Part shown: positions 36,411-48,217 of the stretch, in pieces
How positions within the stretch are numbered: the first letter of the stretch is position 1
Layout: the number at the start of each line of letters is the position of its first letter
Source: Amphiura filiformis
Taxonomy: Eukaryota; Echinodermata; Ophiuroidea; Amphilepidida; Amphiuridae
Assembly (NCBI RefSeq): GCF_039555335.1
Contig: NC_092637.1
Span: forward strand, 3,498,472-3,562,471
Direction of reading: 5' to 3'
Length of the DNA stretch: 64,000 nucleotides
Translations under genes and position numbers: made by a program
Notes under the pieces: model-generated
The model's input: the letters and a program-made list of their open reading frames with translations, nothing else
The model's database searches: none
What the model was told of the DNA's origin: nothing

Positions 36411-39400
36411 GTATTATATTCTAATTATTATTATTTAGAGTGTTTACCAAAAAGGAAATACAACTTATTATATTAAAGGGTGAACTGCCACAGTTGTATT
36501 GCATTATAATTGTGTAATTGGTAGCGTAACATGTATTAATGCAACGTTGTGCATTTATTTTTAGAATAAGCTTTATATACCGCAGAAAAGAAATTATTAA
36601 TGCGTTATTATTTTTTTAGATGTATTTAATGTGTTGAGTATATTGTTGAAGTTATCTTGTGTACTCGTATAATAAAAATATCAACAATTATATGCGCAAC
36701 TCGATCTAACTCACTTACAATATTCGCCTTAGAAATGATGATGTATAACAGAACTACCATAGCAATATATGAATACAATTTTAACATGAAGAACAAAGAA
36801 CAGGGTTAGACATACTGCAGTTACTGTCCGTTTTCCTATACACATACACAGTGCTCTCACCATTGACGCGCGACCTTTACAAATAGTGTATGGTTAGAAG
36901 TATATGCATTTGCCTAGTTAACATCACTGTGTAAAAAATAACCGGCCAATATTTAAAGCATTCTCCAAACTTCTGGCAAATATATTTCTCGAACATGACC
37001 TAAAATTACAGCTAGGTTAGATGTTCAGAAATAGTCGCACTTTCGTAAAATATGAGTGAGGGCAAGGCATAGCTAGCTCATAGCTAGCCAACTCCCAGTG
37101 TTAATTGAATGGAGATTTGACCGAAAATATTGGTAACGGACCGCTCAGTTCTGAAGGATGCCACAAAAAAAAAACGATACAAGGTACAATTAAAGTATTC
37201 TATGAAATTCTAGAAAATATAGTTTCGTAACATGTTCTAAATTTTTAGCTAATTTAAGCTAATTTAGGTGTTTGGAAATAGTCGCACTTTTGTGTTTTTT
37301 TGCAGATAACACCAAAAATATGAAGAAATTATTTCCAAACCGTGTTAAGGGGGTACTACACCCCTGGCCAATTTTGTATCTATTTTTTGCATTTTTCTCA
37401 ATTATAATCATAATGCGATCAAGCAAAATCAGTCAGAACTCGGAAATGTTAAATTTCAGTTTCTTACAGGATAGTAAAAAGCATTTATAAAGCTGCATTT
37501 TGCAGAAAACCCCACTGAAATTGAACAACCAGTTCCAAAGATATGAGCAATTAAAGAGTTTCCAAAACAAAATCTCAAAATCAACATTTCCGATTTCTAA
37601 CAGATTTTGCTTGATCTCATCACATATTATATCGAAAATAAGGAAATAATGATACATTTAAGGGGACAGAATTGATTTTGAACTAGCGATTGATTACTCG
37701 TTATCGCCTCTATCATTCAGGTGTGTGTTTGAAAAACGGTAATGCGCCGTTAAAGAAAATACTATAAGCGTCAGCTATCGAGTTCCGTTGGCAAGTTGTA
37801 ATGGCGAATGAAATCGGAAGAAATAGGTAGAACTCTGGATCTAAACTTCGCTATAATATTTAATTTTGCAACTCATAGTGTTACACTCTTAGACAAAAAG
37901 GTGCAAGTATACAGAACCCAAAGCAGTGTTAAAGTTCTATAAAGAACATTAAAAATTTCTTTAAAGAACCCTAAAGATTTAAATAGGCATAAGAAAGTTC
38001 TAATTAAATGATTTAGGGACTCATCATAATGTTAAGAAAAGTGAAAAGTAGTGTTAACCCTTTTTGGTACTAAAATTCATTTTCTTTGATAAATAACCTT
38101 TTGTTTTGTTGCTCTACTTAGAATCCTTTGAGAGTTCTTCCTTAAAGGTTCTTCAAGCTTAAGGGACAATTATAGGGGCAAGGAATCCAGTTACTACATT
38201 GGAATTTCAGTGACTCAAGACAAGTTGTACGTTATTAAGAAAAGAGGTACCGCTAGAATGTACCTCATTTCTTAACATATAATGAGCCACTTGTCTTGAA
38301 TTACTGAAATTTCAGTGAAGTAATTGGATTCCTTGCCCCTATAGTATACATAACTTTTGTAACAAGTGTGTCTAGTTTTTTTTTTGGAGAAATATGCAAA
38401 ATTCGTTACAAAATGTATCAGGGGGTGTAGTACCACCTTAACATTTCTGAATAAAAACTTCAAAGAAAGTGGCGTAACTAGGGTTGGTAGCGCCCGGGGC
38501 AAGAAACATAATTGGCGCCCTTACCCCCCGCACCCAAGCCAGTGGCGTAGATTTCATTTTGACATTGGGGTGATGGTGTTGGAAAATTTTCTTGAAGTAT
38601 AGTTAATCCATCGCCATTTTGCGACATATTAGTTAATGTTACAAGCACGCGCGAAACGCGCGAAAAAATTGGCCATTTTGAAGCTAAACTGTTGAAATAT
38701 GGTGCAAAAGTGTAATAAATTTGCGCGACGCGCGAAAAAATTATAATTTTGTGGCTAAAATAGCCAAATATGAGGTTAAGTGAGGCCGATTTGCCCCCCC
38801 CCTAGTGGTAGCGCCCGGGGCACGTTGCCCCCCTCAGCCCCCCCCCCCCTCGTAGTTACGCCACTGACTGAAAGATAACTGCATGGGTGACTGAGTTATC
38901 GGACACATACAATTAAAGAAATCAAACATTAGATTATCAATTAAAACATCGAAGATGTTTTTGTACATTTCATGTATCAGGTATAGGAATTTGAAAAGTG
39001 CAAGTTTTTCTGAAAGCATCATTTTTGGAAAATATGATTATTTTTGACCAAAGAAATTTTAGGAGGGTAGAAAAATGTTTACTCTATTCACAGGTTTTGA
39101 AAGTTTTCAAATCAACAAAATGTATGTCAAGTTTAGCGAAGGAATAGTTGTAATTTTATGGGGCGGGTATGTTTTTAACCCTTTAACCCTTTTAACCCCT
39201 CAATACAGATCAAACTACAATGGCAGCAGTGGCTACTACGATAGTCACACCAGACGTATTACCAACAACAGAAACAACGGAATCTTATGGTGAGAAGTAG
39301 ATTTTGATTTGGGATTGCGTTTGGGGATTACGACTGTTTCTCTTTTATTATTGGAGATAAGGAATGTCTTTACAGGCTGAACGCTGGTCAGTCGATGCCT

Positions 39401-42400
39401 ATTGTTAAACAAGACCCACTCAGTCACTTAATTAATTTGGCGCTTGAAACGATCGAATTCGATGTTGAAATAAGCATAATTTTTAGTTACACCTTTTCAC
39501 TTCATGATTAATTTTGAAAACAAAAACAAATGAAAAGCTATAACTTTCAAACCATGGTATTAAACTTAGGTGTGAAATTTAGGCTTCTAGTGTAATATTT
39601 TTGATTTTCACACACGGTTGTTTGATGTGATCATTTATTAGTTTTTCAAACAAAACATCACGTATAACCAAATTTTAGGCTTAAACAACTTAAAGTGATA
39701 TCGTGCTAATGTATACAGATGCTTTTGAGTCGTTCTCAACTTTAATTTCCTCTCTTTTACAAAATGATTCTCTTTTATAGTATTTTTAAAAGCTTTTTCG
39801 GACATAAAATGCATCTATTAATGCCAAAATTGGTGGCGCTATTTAGTTACTGGAAATTATTCTTTCAAGCTTTTAATACAAATAATTCCTTTTACTGTTT
39901 GATGGCATATGTTTATAAAATTCCCTTGTTGCTTGTTTCACATATTCCAGCTGTTTTAATGGCGGTATTAATCACATAACCCTTGCAAATAAAGAAATAT
40001 GATTTAGGATAAATAGCGCCATCTATAGTTTACATTTAGTTAATAATGAAGCCAATTCTATATACATCAAACAGCCGTGCACAGGCTTCATTTTGCCCAG
40101 CGAGCTTTTTCTGGGATCAACATTTTTACCTTTCAAAGTAACAGAATTCGCTTACGAAAGATATTTCCCAACTTTCTAAAGCACATCATAGTGGGCTATA
40201 ATTATGTCATAGTTTTTATCAGAATTTCGGTTTTGATTGCACCCTTTTTAATTCCGACTACCTATTTTGTCAAAATCAACTCGAGAATACGCTGGCGAAG
40301 TTACGTAATAATCAGATTAACTACCATAGCAATAGGTGAAAACAATTTTTGAATATACCGCGCTGCACTGATACGTTCATGCAGTACCTCTGCATTGAAC
40401 CATATCATACTGACCACTTGCACCTGTAAGATTAGTATCTTTGAAAGACCAGTATTGTATTCAATCGATGATTGCAGACATACGCAGGTGATGAGTTTAA
40501 CCTGCTTGTAGTGCAGCGCGATATGTTCAAAATTGTTTTCACCTATTGCTATGGCAATTAATCCGATTAATTACGTAACTTCGCCAGCGTATGTACCCAT
40601 GGGTGGATACTTTTGCAAGCCACAATAGAAATATCGACCATTTCTGCTGGTTATATTAGAAATGAAGTACTGGTTGGACATGTTGGCAGTCGCAAGTGGA
40701 AAAAGGTGAAATCAAAACGGATATTCTGTCAAAACTATAACATATAGACCCACACGATGTGCCTAACAGAGGTGGGAAGTATATTTCTTTAGCGAATTAT
40801 ATTAGTTTGAAACGCTAAAACATGAATTCCGAAAAAAAGTTCGCGGGCGGAGTTAAGGCCTATAAAAATCAAAAATCTTACACTAAAAGACACAATTTCA
40901 GGCCTAAGTTTTTAACCGACATTACTGAAGGAAAAAATATTTCTTTATTTGTTATATTTGACCAAGAAAATGAATTTCATAGCAAAAATGTGTATCTCTG
41001 AATTTTGCTGATTTCAACATGAATCGATCGACTTTTAGCGCGACTATGCATACCAAAAGAAGCTGTGACAATCGTTCTAAGTGTTTAGTTACTGATATTT
41101 AATAGTTGATAGTCAGTGACCGCACAATCCCGAATAAAAATCCATTATCAAATGATTATGTATGTACATTGGATTTGGGGCAAGAACTTTGCCCGGGAAC
41201 TTTGTTCCCAATATTACACATTTTGTTCAAATGTACAAGTTACTCTCGTCTGCCAATTAGTTATGATTCCAATCTAACCGCAAGGGTCAAGTTAGAGCTT
41301 AAAGGTCATTTGTACACCACGAATGAGCCGTAAAGTCGACCCCGGTCAATTTTGTTTTATTTCGTGTTTAGAAATATATCATAAGCTTTAAAATGGTATA
41401 TCATTTGACTTAAAATGATATCCAGAGGCGGGGTCAGGAATATCCTCTCATTGTTAATTGCTGTATAAACCCACCACTTTAAGAATTCTATAGACATATG
41501 TAGAAGCTTATTATATTCTTCAACAATAGGCTTATTGATTGGTTTAAAAGGTGTTTGACTAGCGCTATCAAAATGAGATACATGCAGCACCAACATGAGG
41601 TACCTATGAATACGACCTTCATGCAAATTTTACACTGTTACTCAGAATACAATTTAGGACATTTGCAGCTCATTCGTGGTGTACGGTCATATTTTTTTGG
41701 ATGTTCAGGCACACTTTCAACTCATCATATAATTAGGGCATTAAAAAAAAGGGCTCTTACCGTCAAGTTAAAAGGGCACTTCGGGATCCACAGCCTCATC
41801 CCCCCACTTTTTTCAAAAAAAGTTGAGATTTTTATACCACTGGAAACCTCTGGCTACATAATGTTTATGTACCAAAAATTTCTTGCAGTTCAAAATATCG
41901 TCAAATTTGAATTTCGTTCTGGTACCAGAACGAAATTACACACAGTGGCCTATTGAGCAGTGTAATACCCATAAATCATGCAAAATCGGAATCAGCTGGA
42001 ATTTTGGGAATAAGCTTTTTTTGAAAATATCTAGTGAAAAAGTCATAAAAAGAGGGTACTACATGTAGGATCACGAAATCCTCCTTTAATATGTTTTACA
42101 GATATTTGGAGTGGCCTTTAACTTTCTTGCCAACACACATTCAAATTCAAATCAAATTCCACATATACCGTAGTTGTTTACACGGTAGTTAGTCAATTCC
42201 ATTATTATGTAGTATAATAATGTTTTATTGCATTAACAAAATCTTACCATTTAACGACTACATAGCTAAATGCAATCTAAACTAAATACACTAAGCCAAT
42301 AAAACTGGTAAGATTAGCGGCTGAGGAGACTAAAAATATCTCACGCATTGTGCACACTCTTCTTAGTACAAGTGAACTAGGGAGATGTCAACAGTTAATT

Positions 42401-45400
42401 TAGACTGCATAATGATGCACTAGTTAAAAGCAGGGTCCACAATTTATAAGTTTTTTGCCGACAAAATTGTGTATTGGGGGTGTCAGCCCCCCCCCCCCCT
42501 CCATACCCACCCTCTAGCGACGGCCCTGGTCGATATCTATCGATTATTTATGATATTACGGATTTGTTACACTTGAGTGACTTTAAACTATTCTTTCTTT
42601 GGCGACAGTTTTGCAGACAATTATTGCAATGTGTGAGTTTCGTCATTTGAAATGCCGGTAGAGATCGATTTTTCATAAAAGTTTCGTCCTTAGTGTCACA
42701 GCATGTATATTTATGTCCACAGCATATTGGCAAACACACAGCCACGTTGCCGACGGCAGTCAAATTTTGCCGACAAAATTGTGTATTGGGGGTGTCAACC
42801 CCCCCCCCCTCCATACCCACCCTCTAGCGACGGCCCTGGTCGATATCTATCGATTATTTATGATATTACGGATTTGTTACACTTGAGTGACTTTAAACTA
42901 TTCTTTCTTTGGCGACAGTTTTGCAGACAATTATTGCAATGTGTGAGTTTCGTCATTTGAAATGCCGGTAGAGATCGATTTTTCATAAACGTTTCGTCCT
43001 TAGTGTCACAGCATGTATATTTATGTCCACAGCATATTGGCAAACACACAGCCACGTAACGGGGAAGATTAAAATTTACTGCGGAGGATCCTTGAGGAAG
43101 TTATATCATCTGTAATAATGAAATTTTTGGGTAAAAATTGCGGTAAAAATCATATCAACCTAAATATCTGAAGTCATATTGAAATGTTTCACTTAATCCC
43201 ATATAAAAAAAACATTCAGCGTTGTAAGCTCTACATTTGTGCCAAATTTGGTATATTTCATATAAAAAGAATGTAGGATTTCTCCAATATATTGTACAGT
43301 GCGGCTAGACGATGGTGATGGTTTTCGTCCATTTTCAGTAATAGCAATGTCACGCCAAAACAAATCAAGCTATTTCCATGAAAGTCACAGAATAAGTAGG
43401 AGACATATGTGTCATTGTATTGCACTTATTAAAATTAGATTCACTGTTGACTATATTTTTGATATTTTGTTTAAACACAGTCTAAATCATTCTAGGACAC
43501 CCTGTAGGGCTATTAGGCCTACATAGCTTTTTACATTCTTTCATTTCGTAAAATATTTTTCGACTTATTAAAAAAAGTATTAGAGGCGATGTATTATTTT
43601 GTAGGGCGCAGTCACTTATCCTCGCATCGCGCACTACATCTGTACAGCCTTTCGTGGATATATCACTTGTGGAGTTGAGGACGCTACTGTCTCGAACAAA
43701 CCAAGTAGACTATTTTGCTTCTGAATATTTTATAATACATTTTCATTTACAGTTTTGTGCTACAAATGTGTAGAAGAAATACCCAGCCAAGAATATGAGC
43801 ACGATTGTGATATTCCTGAGGTTACCAATTGCACTCAAGGCTGCGCTACCTATTTTTTAACCGATCCCAGTGACGGTTAGTTTGTTTATTAACCTTCGTA
43901 TGTATGTATGTATGTATGTATTGTTATCAATTACTGGTAATTATTTGACATATTAACCACGTCAGTATCATTCGTTAGATTATACGTGCTTAAAGTATAC
44001 ATCTATGCCATACCGAAAAATTACTAGTAATCTAATACAGTTATCTTAATATATTTCTATATTCATGAGTGATACTCCGTGTGCGTAAATAGTTGGTCCT
44101 CAAAGTAACTTGTCACAGGTATAGAGCATTCCAAGTAAAGACAGTTTGCACCATCTAAGATCTCTACACCATGTGTGCTTCAGATGGTACAGGGTCGTAC
44201 CAGGTAACACAGTTATGTCTCCTCTGGCACGTCATTTATAAAATGTCCCAGACCAAGGCGTTAAACACCGTACAAGACACAGTTCCACTTTAATTGTTAT
44301 CACCCGCAGTTATTGTTAGAGTGCAATAGGCCACCAAGTGACCAGTGGCGTAGCTAGGGGTTGTGGCGCCCGGGCCCCAGGATACATATTGGCGCCCCTC
44401 CATTCTTAAAAACAATTACTCGTGGAGTGCGCGAACATGTGTACACCTTTTGAGTTAATGAACTTCAGTGAATTTCGGTCTTAAATTGATCAAACAATTG
44501 AGTTATTGTTCACTTGTATTACTTAGAGGAGGCGCATAATTGATGCTAAATTTGTCAATTCGGCGCCCCTCGAAGGTGCCGTCCAGGTCACGTGCCCCCC
44601 CCCTCTGCCCCCTCTCACTACGCAACTGGCCACAAATTGACCAAAAATGCCGCATCACATCCGCCAACAACTTGTTTCCCTGCCGGTTTTGTCATGCATT
44701 TCGTCAATACCCTGCTTTTTTATCATTCTCTTTGTGTCGGTACACGTGTAGAGCTGTATGGGTATTATTTAGAAAAGGATTGCTATGGAGCGTACAATGT
44801 GACGGTACCAACCAATGCGTGTGTTGATTTCACGGCCGGTGGTGGATCCCTGGTGAGATACTGCCAATGTTCTAGAGACCTTTGTGATAGCGAACAAGGT
44901 AATAAACTCATCAAATGGGTAATAAGTTGGAATTGCATGCCTGAAATTGCTGAAAATTATGTTGTCTAAGACAATACAATATGCAAAGATATGTTTTGGT
45001 GTCACAATATTTAAATTAATCGATGCTTGCCTTTATTTCTAAACTCGTTTGTTTTGAACTACACAAGAAGTGCAATGCCGCGCCATGCCGGCGGCAGCTA
45101 ACATGTGATCGCGCACGTAAATGCAATATTTTTGCGTTCTCGCATAAATGATACACAGGTCGATTTGAAAATCGATTGATTGAAGTAGTCTGCGCAGAAT
45201 ACGCGAGTTTTGCGCGATTGTCCATGACACTATACTCTCATTCTTTCTTCTACTTCCACTTTTTTTTGTGTAAGAATTGTGGGTTTTGACATGAAGCTAG
45301 ACACTAAGAACGGTGAATCAAATAGTTTCAGCAACACTTAGGCACAGATCTCGGAATTGAACGCTATTATTGATCAAAATGGAATAAACCAAAGAAGAAG

Positions 45401-46290
45401 ACGACGAAGAAGGAAAAACAAAACAAAACAAAACAAAAACACCGATTATAATGTCCGTTTATATGACCGACCAATCGTACGAACAACACACGTGTACCAA
45501 AGAATAGTCATACTGTATGAAACTATTATACTGTTATTGACCTGGTTTTACACAAAACTCACAATACCCACACTAAACGCACGTTCACAGTTTGAATTAT
45601 TCTATCATGGTATTATATTTATGATGTATTATGATACTTTATTTTATTTAAATCATCACCTATTTCTGCTGTATTGTATTGTTATCTGTTTGATATTTTT
45701 AAGTTCAAAGGTCAAATAACTGTCATTAGCTGCTGCAGGTAAGAATATATTTTGCTTTCATCAAGATACATACATTTTAAGAAAATCTACACATTTTAAA
45801 CACACTGCAATGCTATAAAAAGTATTACGTATTCTCCTTTTATTCTCATTAATTCAGGAAACACAGATATATACACGAACATGCGACAAATAAGACGTCA
45901 TAAGTTCGAGTTAAAGAATTATGTATCATTGTATAAATTTTGTCAAAGAAATTGTAACACGGAATTTTCAAAACTCACAATCCTAATGATATAATATAAT
46001 ATAATATATATATAATGGACATATGTTTGCACACAACAGAGCTATTTAAAAATAAAGGTATTGGAAAATAAATTTGATCCACTCAGGCTAAAGGCGGAAA
46101 TGTTGAAAATTTAGTTACTACCGTTACTAACTTGCTCAGTACCTAAAATTATTGTTGAATCCCCATGTCTCCTGGATACTTGGTTGCAAATATACGAACC
46201 TTTTATATGTCCATTTTCTTATGTTTTTTATTGTTTTTTCCTCCTCATTTTTTGTTTATCTCAGTTTCGTTATTGCCGTCTTTAGCCTGA
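36353..46290 (+). CDS. Ly6/uPAR (LU) domain protein gene, five-exon model
   Basis: The model joins 36353-36410, 39209-39289, 43753-43875, 44752-44898 and, tentatively, 46265-46290. All introns are GT-AG and phase 1, and the joined frame has no internal stop (144 residues). It encodes a signal peptide (1-19), a Thr-rich linker of 27 residues that could carry O-glycans, and an LU domain with ten cysteines: L-C-Y-K-C at the start and C-Q-C-S-R-D-L-C at the end. LU proteins are three-finger, disulfide-bonded secreted or GPI-anchored proteins that act as surface receptors, ion-channel modulators or complement regulators; which role applies here is unknown. The last residue after the final Cys is Asp instead of the usual Asn. 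The last exon is weak: it adds only eight residues, too short for a GPI signal. The LU exons may instead splice onward to 52312 in the next gene. Confidence 0.7.
37349..38437. mobile_element. TTAA-flanked element, long copy
   Basis: TTAA at 37345-37348 (shared with the end of the 5-kb element) and at 38438-38441. The end 'gggggtactacacccctggc' is mirrored at 38400-38437. A nested palindrome lies at 38168-38349 ('ataggggcaaggaatccagt' and its complement). A short copy of the same family is at 63073-63327. It lies in intron 1 of the LU gene. Confidence 0.75.
38467..38878. mobile_element. hAT-like MITE
   Basis: The left end 'agtggcgtaactaggg' and right end 'tagttacgccact' are inverted. 'ggtagcgcccggggca' occurs near both ends, and the interior has repeated 'gcgcgaaacgcgcgaaaaaa'-type words. 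A relative lies at 44341-44632. The CAGTGGCG-type terminus is common in hAT elements; the assignment is by end sequence only. Confidence 0.6.
39209..39289 (+). CDS. LU gene exon 2: Thr-rich linker
   Basis: An 81-bp, 1-1 phase exon preceded by a pyrimidine-rich tract and 'caatacag', ended by 'tatg|gtgaga'. The encoded 27 residues are rich in Thr, Val and Ala with no cysteine (for example T-T-E-T-T-E-S). A mucin-like stalk or spacer is plausible. It is supported only by splice sites and frame, so it could be an alternative exon. Confidence 0.5.
40205..40745. mobile_element. Palindromic MITE with arms of 150 bp or more
   Basis: The inner arms, 40287-40370 and about 40500-40595, pair around 'atacgctggcgaagttacgt'. 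Outer arms around 'aaaactataacatatag' and 'atcaaaac' extend the pairing to about 40205 and 40745. It lies in intron 2 of the LU gene. Confidence 0.7.
40970..41100. repeat. Dispersed repeat, inverted partner at 57770-57880
   Basis: The block around 'gatcgacttttagcgcgact' is found inverted at about 57825-57845 in an intron of the downstream gene, with flanking similarity over about 100 bp. Confidence 0.6.
41306..41688. repeat. Inverted repeat, probable MITE
   Basis: 'gtacaccacgaatgagc' near 41313 is mirrored by 'gctcattcgtggtgtac' at about 41669-41686. The interior has no recognised gene. Confidence 0.5.
42453..43057 (+). repeat. Nearly identical 295-bp tandem duplication
   Basis: 42453-42747 and 42763-43057 differ by about three substitutions and by the length of a C run (12 against 10). 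The segment begins 'ttttgccgacaaaattgtgt' and ends 'cacagccacgt'. Flanks at 42429 ('cagggtccacaatttataag') and 43502-43590 match the MITE at 56695-57156, so the duplication sits inside a copy of that family. It is in an intron of the LU gene. Confidence 0.9.
43753..43875 (+). CDS. LU gene exon 3: first half of LU domain
   Basis: A 123-bp, 1-1 phase exon between 'catttacag' and 'gacg|gttagt'. It encodes L-C-Y-K-C, then D-C, N-C-T (also an N-glycosylation site) and G-C, i.e. cysteines 1-5 of the three-finger fold. The spacing fits the LU family. Confidence 0.8.
43898..43921 (+). repeat. (TATG)n microsatellite
   Basis: Short run of about six TATG units just inside the intron after LU exon 3. 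Confidence 0.9.
44341..44632. mobile_element. hAT-like MITE relative, intronic
   Basis: Begins 'cagtggcgtagctagggg' and ends near 'tcactacgcaactggc', with 'ggcgcccgg' and 'ggcgcccctc' words inside. It is related to 38467-38878 and lies 120 bp before LU exon 4. Confidence 0.55.
44752..44898 (+). CDS. LU gene exon 4: second half of LU domain
   Basis: A 147-bp, 1-1 phase exon between 'cacgtgtag' and 'caag|gtaata'. It encodes cysteines 6-10, ending R-Y-C-Q-C-S-R-D-L-C-D. The close pair C-x-C followed by a Cys five residues on is the LU signature. An N-V-T glycosylation site lies mid-exon. Confidence 0.8.
46265..46290 (+). CDS. Possible terminal exon of the LU gene
   Basis: Preceded by an unusually strong pyrimidine tract and 'tttatctcag' (46255-46264), and in frame with phase 1. 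It encodes V-S-L-L-P-S-L-A and a stop. There is no GPI-type tail and no polyadenylation signal close behind. It rests on acceptor strength only. Confidence 0.35.
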
Positions 46291-46656
46291 TTGGACAAGG
46301 TCTAGTCACATATCCGTATATAAAAAGTTATTGAATTTTGGTTTTAACCAACAAGCAACATTATCTAATTAATATATTAATTGCATTTTTAACAACATGA
46401 TTTGACCTTCACTATGTATGATTTGACCTACAATGATATAATATCGATAATCTATAGTGACCTGAATATAAAGGTAACATGTGCAATATGCTACAATCAA
46501 TTTACTTGTATCGATTACAATGCATTGATCAATTCTTTATTGGCCTTGTTTTGGATATTTAGTTGTAAATTTATCGAGGTTTTTAATTATTTTCCTATCA
46601 CAGCATCGAAGTTCGCAGTACTTTATGATTTGTGTACTAAACATTTCTTTGGTTAG

Positions 46657-46687
46657 CTAATTGTTCTTCTGAAAAACAACTGAAAAG
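46657..46687 (+). other. Possible 5' untranslated exon of the second gene
   Basis: Bounded by 'tttggttag' and a strong donor 'aaaag|gtgagt'. The next gene's start exon is itself preceded by a good acceptor ('cttattaaag', ending 48150), so a non-coding exon must lie upstream of it. This is a candidate, but its 5' limit is unknown. Confidence 0.3.
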
Positions 46688-46807
46688 GTGAGTACGTTTT
46701 CTATGTAGTTAATGATATTTGCATTTATATAGAAACTATGTAAATATTTTGGGGAACTTGAATTACACATCATCATGTACTTTATTTCAATCACATTCGT
46801 GTACACT

Positions 46808-47198
46808 AGGTGTGTTTAGACGGTAGCCTACATTTGAATGTTACTTACATGCGAGCCAGCAATTAAATTATGCTACAAGCGAGTGTGTGTCCACACGGGA
46901 CTTACTTGTAAGCCAACTCACTTGTAAGAGTGACCTTCACTGGTAACTTATGCCATGATTATGCACAGTCAGAATAGGATTGGGTCATCAAGGTCATGCT
47001 TAAAAGCGAGCTAACATGCAAGTCTTGTTCACACTGGCCTTACATTTGAATGTTACTCGCTACATGTAAGATATCTTACATGTAAAATCGTCACTTGCAT
47101 GTAGCTACATGCGAGTGCGTTTAGACGGGCACTACATACAAGTTTACATTTGAATGTAGTTACAAGCGACTTTACAAGCGATCGTCTGAACAAGCCTA
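46808..47198. mobile_element. MITE with motif repeats
   Basis: The ends 'tgtgtttagacggt' and 'cgatcgtctgaacaag' are imperfectly inverted. 'acatttgaatgt' occurs three times and variants of 'acatgcgag' or 'acaagcga' are scattered inside. It lies between the two secreted-protein genes. Confidence 0.6.
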
Positions 47199-48156
47199 AT
47201 GTATTAATTTTTCATATCGATAATTTTATGACAGCTTTCTCTTTCATTTTAATAGTGTACTTCCCCATTAAGTTTGTATGCCATTAGTAAGCTATCCTTA
47301 TTCATCATTTATCTACCTGAAGAGAGATTATATAAAAAAGAGCGCGTTATTTTATTAGAAATAAGATGGAAATACGTCTTTCGAATTCAGGTTACCAGAC
47401 TGCAGATCGACTGTGGTATAAACCCAAATTAAACCTATATTTCTGAGGTACGATTGGAGACGAACTCGAGATTTATGCCAGGTCTCCAAGCGGGTTTTCA
47501 ATTTACTAGACCAGCGAATGGCGAGCTGCCGTTTTAATCATAAATAGAAATTATTTGTTGATTTCATTTTATTGTGTTTAATTTTTAGGTAACGGGGGGT
47601 AAAACTGCCACAAAGTGACAACGAATATAGTTTTAAGTACCTAGTGTAATGATAACTCAAGATAATTTGGTTTAAGGCTACACGAGGTATTGTTGGTCGA
47701 AGCAGCCAAAAGAAAAAAAAATCGATTTTCATTATTTAAATCAATGTACGTCGTATTATTGAAAAATCACACTATGATGTTTTGCAAAAGTTCATTCTAC
47801 AAATCATATGCGTTGTACTTAATTTATTGTTGTTAATGAGTTATGTACAAACGTGTTGTTGTTTTAGCCCTCTTTACAACATAACTCAACAATATCTGTG
47901 ATATTTGAATTCTTTCACATGCAATTGTTGACAAAGCTCACTACCATTCGCAAGATGCTGTGAACTGTAAAATCGCAACAGTTTAAAATAGTTGCTAACC
48001 TTGAAATAAAGGGTTCACAAAATACCCACTTAAATTACAAAACATTTTTGCATAACTTGACATACATTACGTTGATTTGAAAAATATTAAAAAAAACATT
48101 ATAACAAATATTTTTTTTTGCCATATTGCTTTTACTTTTTCTTATTAAAGGAAAAG

Positions 48157-48217
48157 ATGAAGATCTCGATTGTATCCTGTCTGATTTTCACGCAACACTG
48201 GTTACCCACTGTTTATG
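48157..48217 (+). CDS. Modular gene exon 1: signal peptide
   Basis: Met-Lys followed by a hydrophobic core (I-S-I-V-S-C-L-I-F). It ends 'tatg|gtaagc' in phase 1. A strong acceptor ends at 48150, seven bases before the ATG, so transcription starts further upstream. The one leftover G joins CT of exon 2 to give Ala. Confidence 0.8.

Larger units (their letters stand above)
32269..37344. mobile_element. 5-kb TTAA-flanked inverted-repeat element
   Basis: TTAA stands at 32265-32268 and 37345-37348. The left end 'cacggtttggaaataatttc' is mirrored at the right end. The arms match further: 32269-32420 with 37200-37344, and 32580-32735 with 36808-36975, both inverted. The left arm contains a tandem duplication of about 167 bp (units near 32334 and 32501). 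The interior holds three palindromic elements and, surprisingly, the first exon of the LU-domain gene (36353-36410). No transposase was recognised. TTAA target choice suggests a piggyBac-like mechanism, by inference. Confidence 0.65.

Noticed and set aside
41555-41956. Open frame of 133 residues in the LU gene intron
   Set aside because: It starts inside a probable MITE, has no recognisable domain and its splice ends do not fit the phase-1 chain.
45357-45719. Open frame with a hydrophobic C-terminus, considered as the GPI-anchor exon of the LU gene
   Set aside because: No acceptor in the required phase leads into the hydrophobic part without a stop, and its start is an (AAAAC)n tract.
46560-46670. 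Alternative last exon of the LU gene from 'gatatttag' near 46560
   Set aside because: In frame, but the acceptor is weaker than that at 46264, and the encoded tail has charged residues unlike a GPI signal. It is left open.
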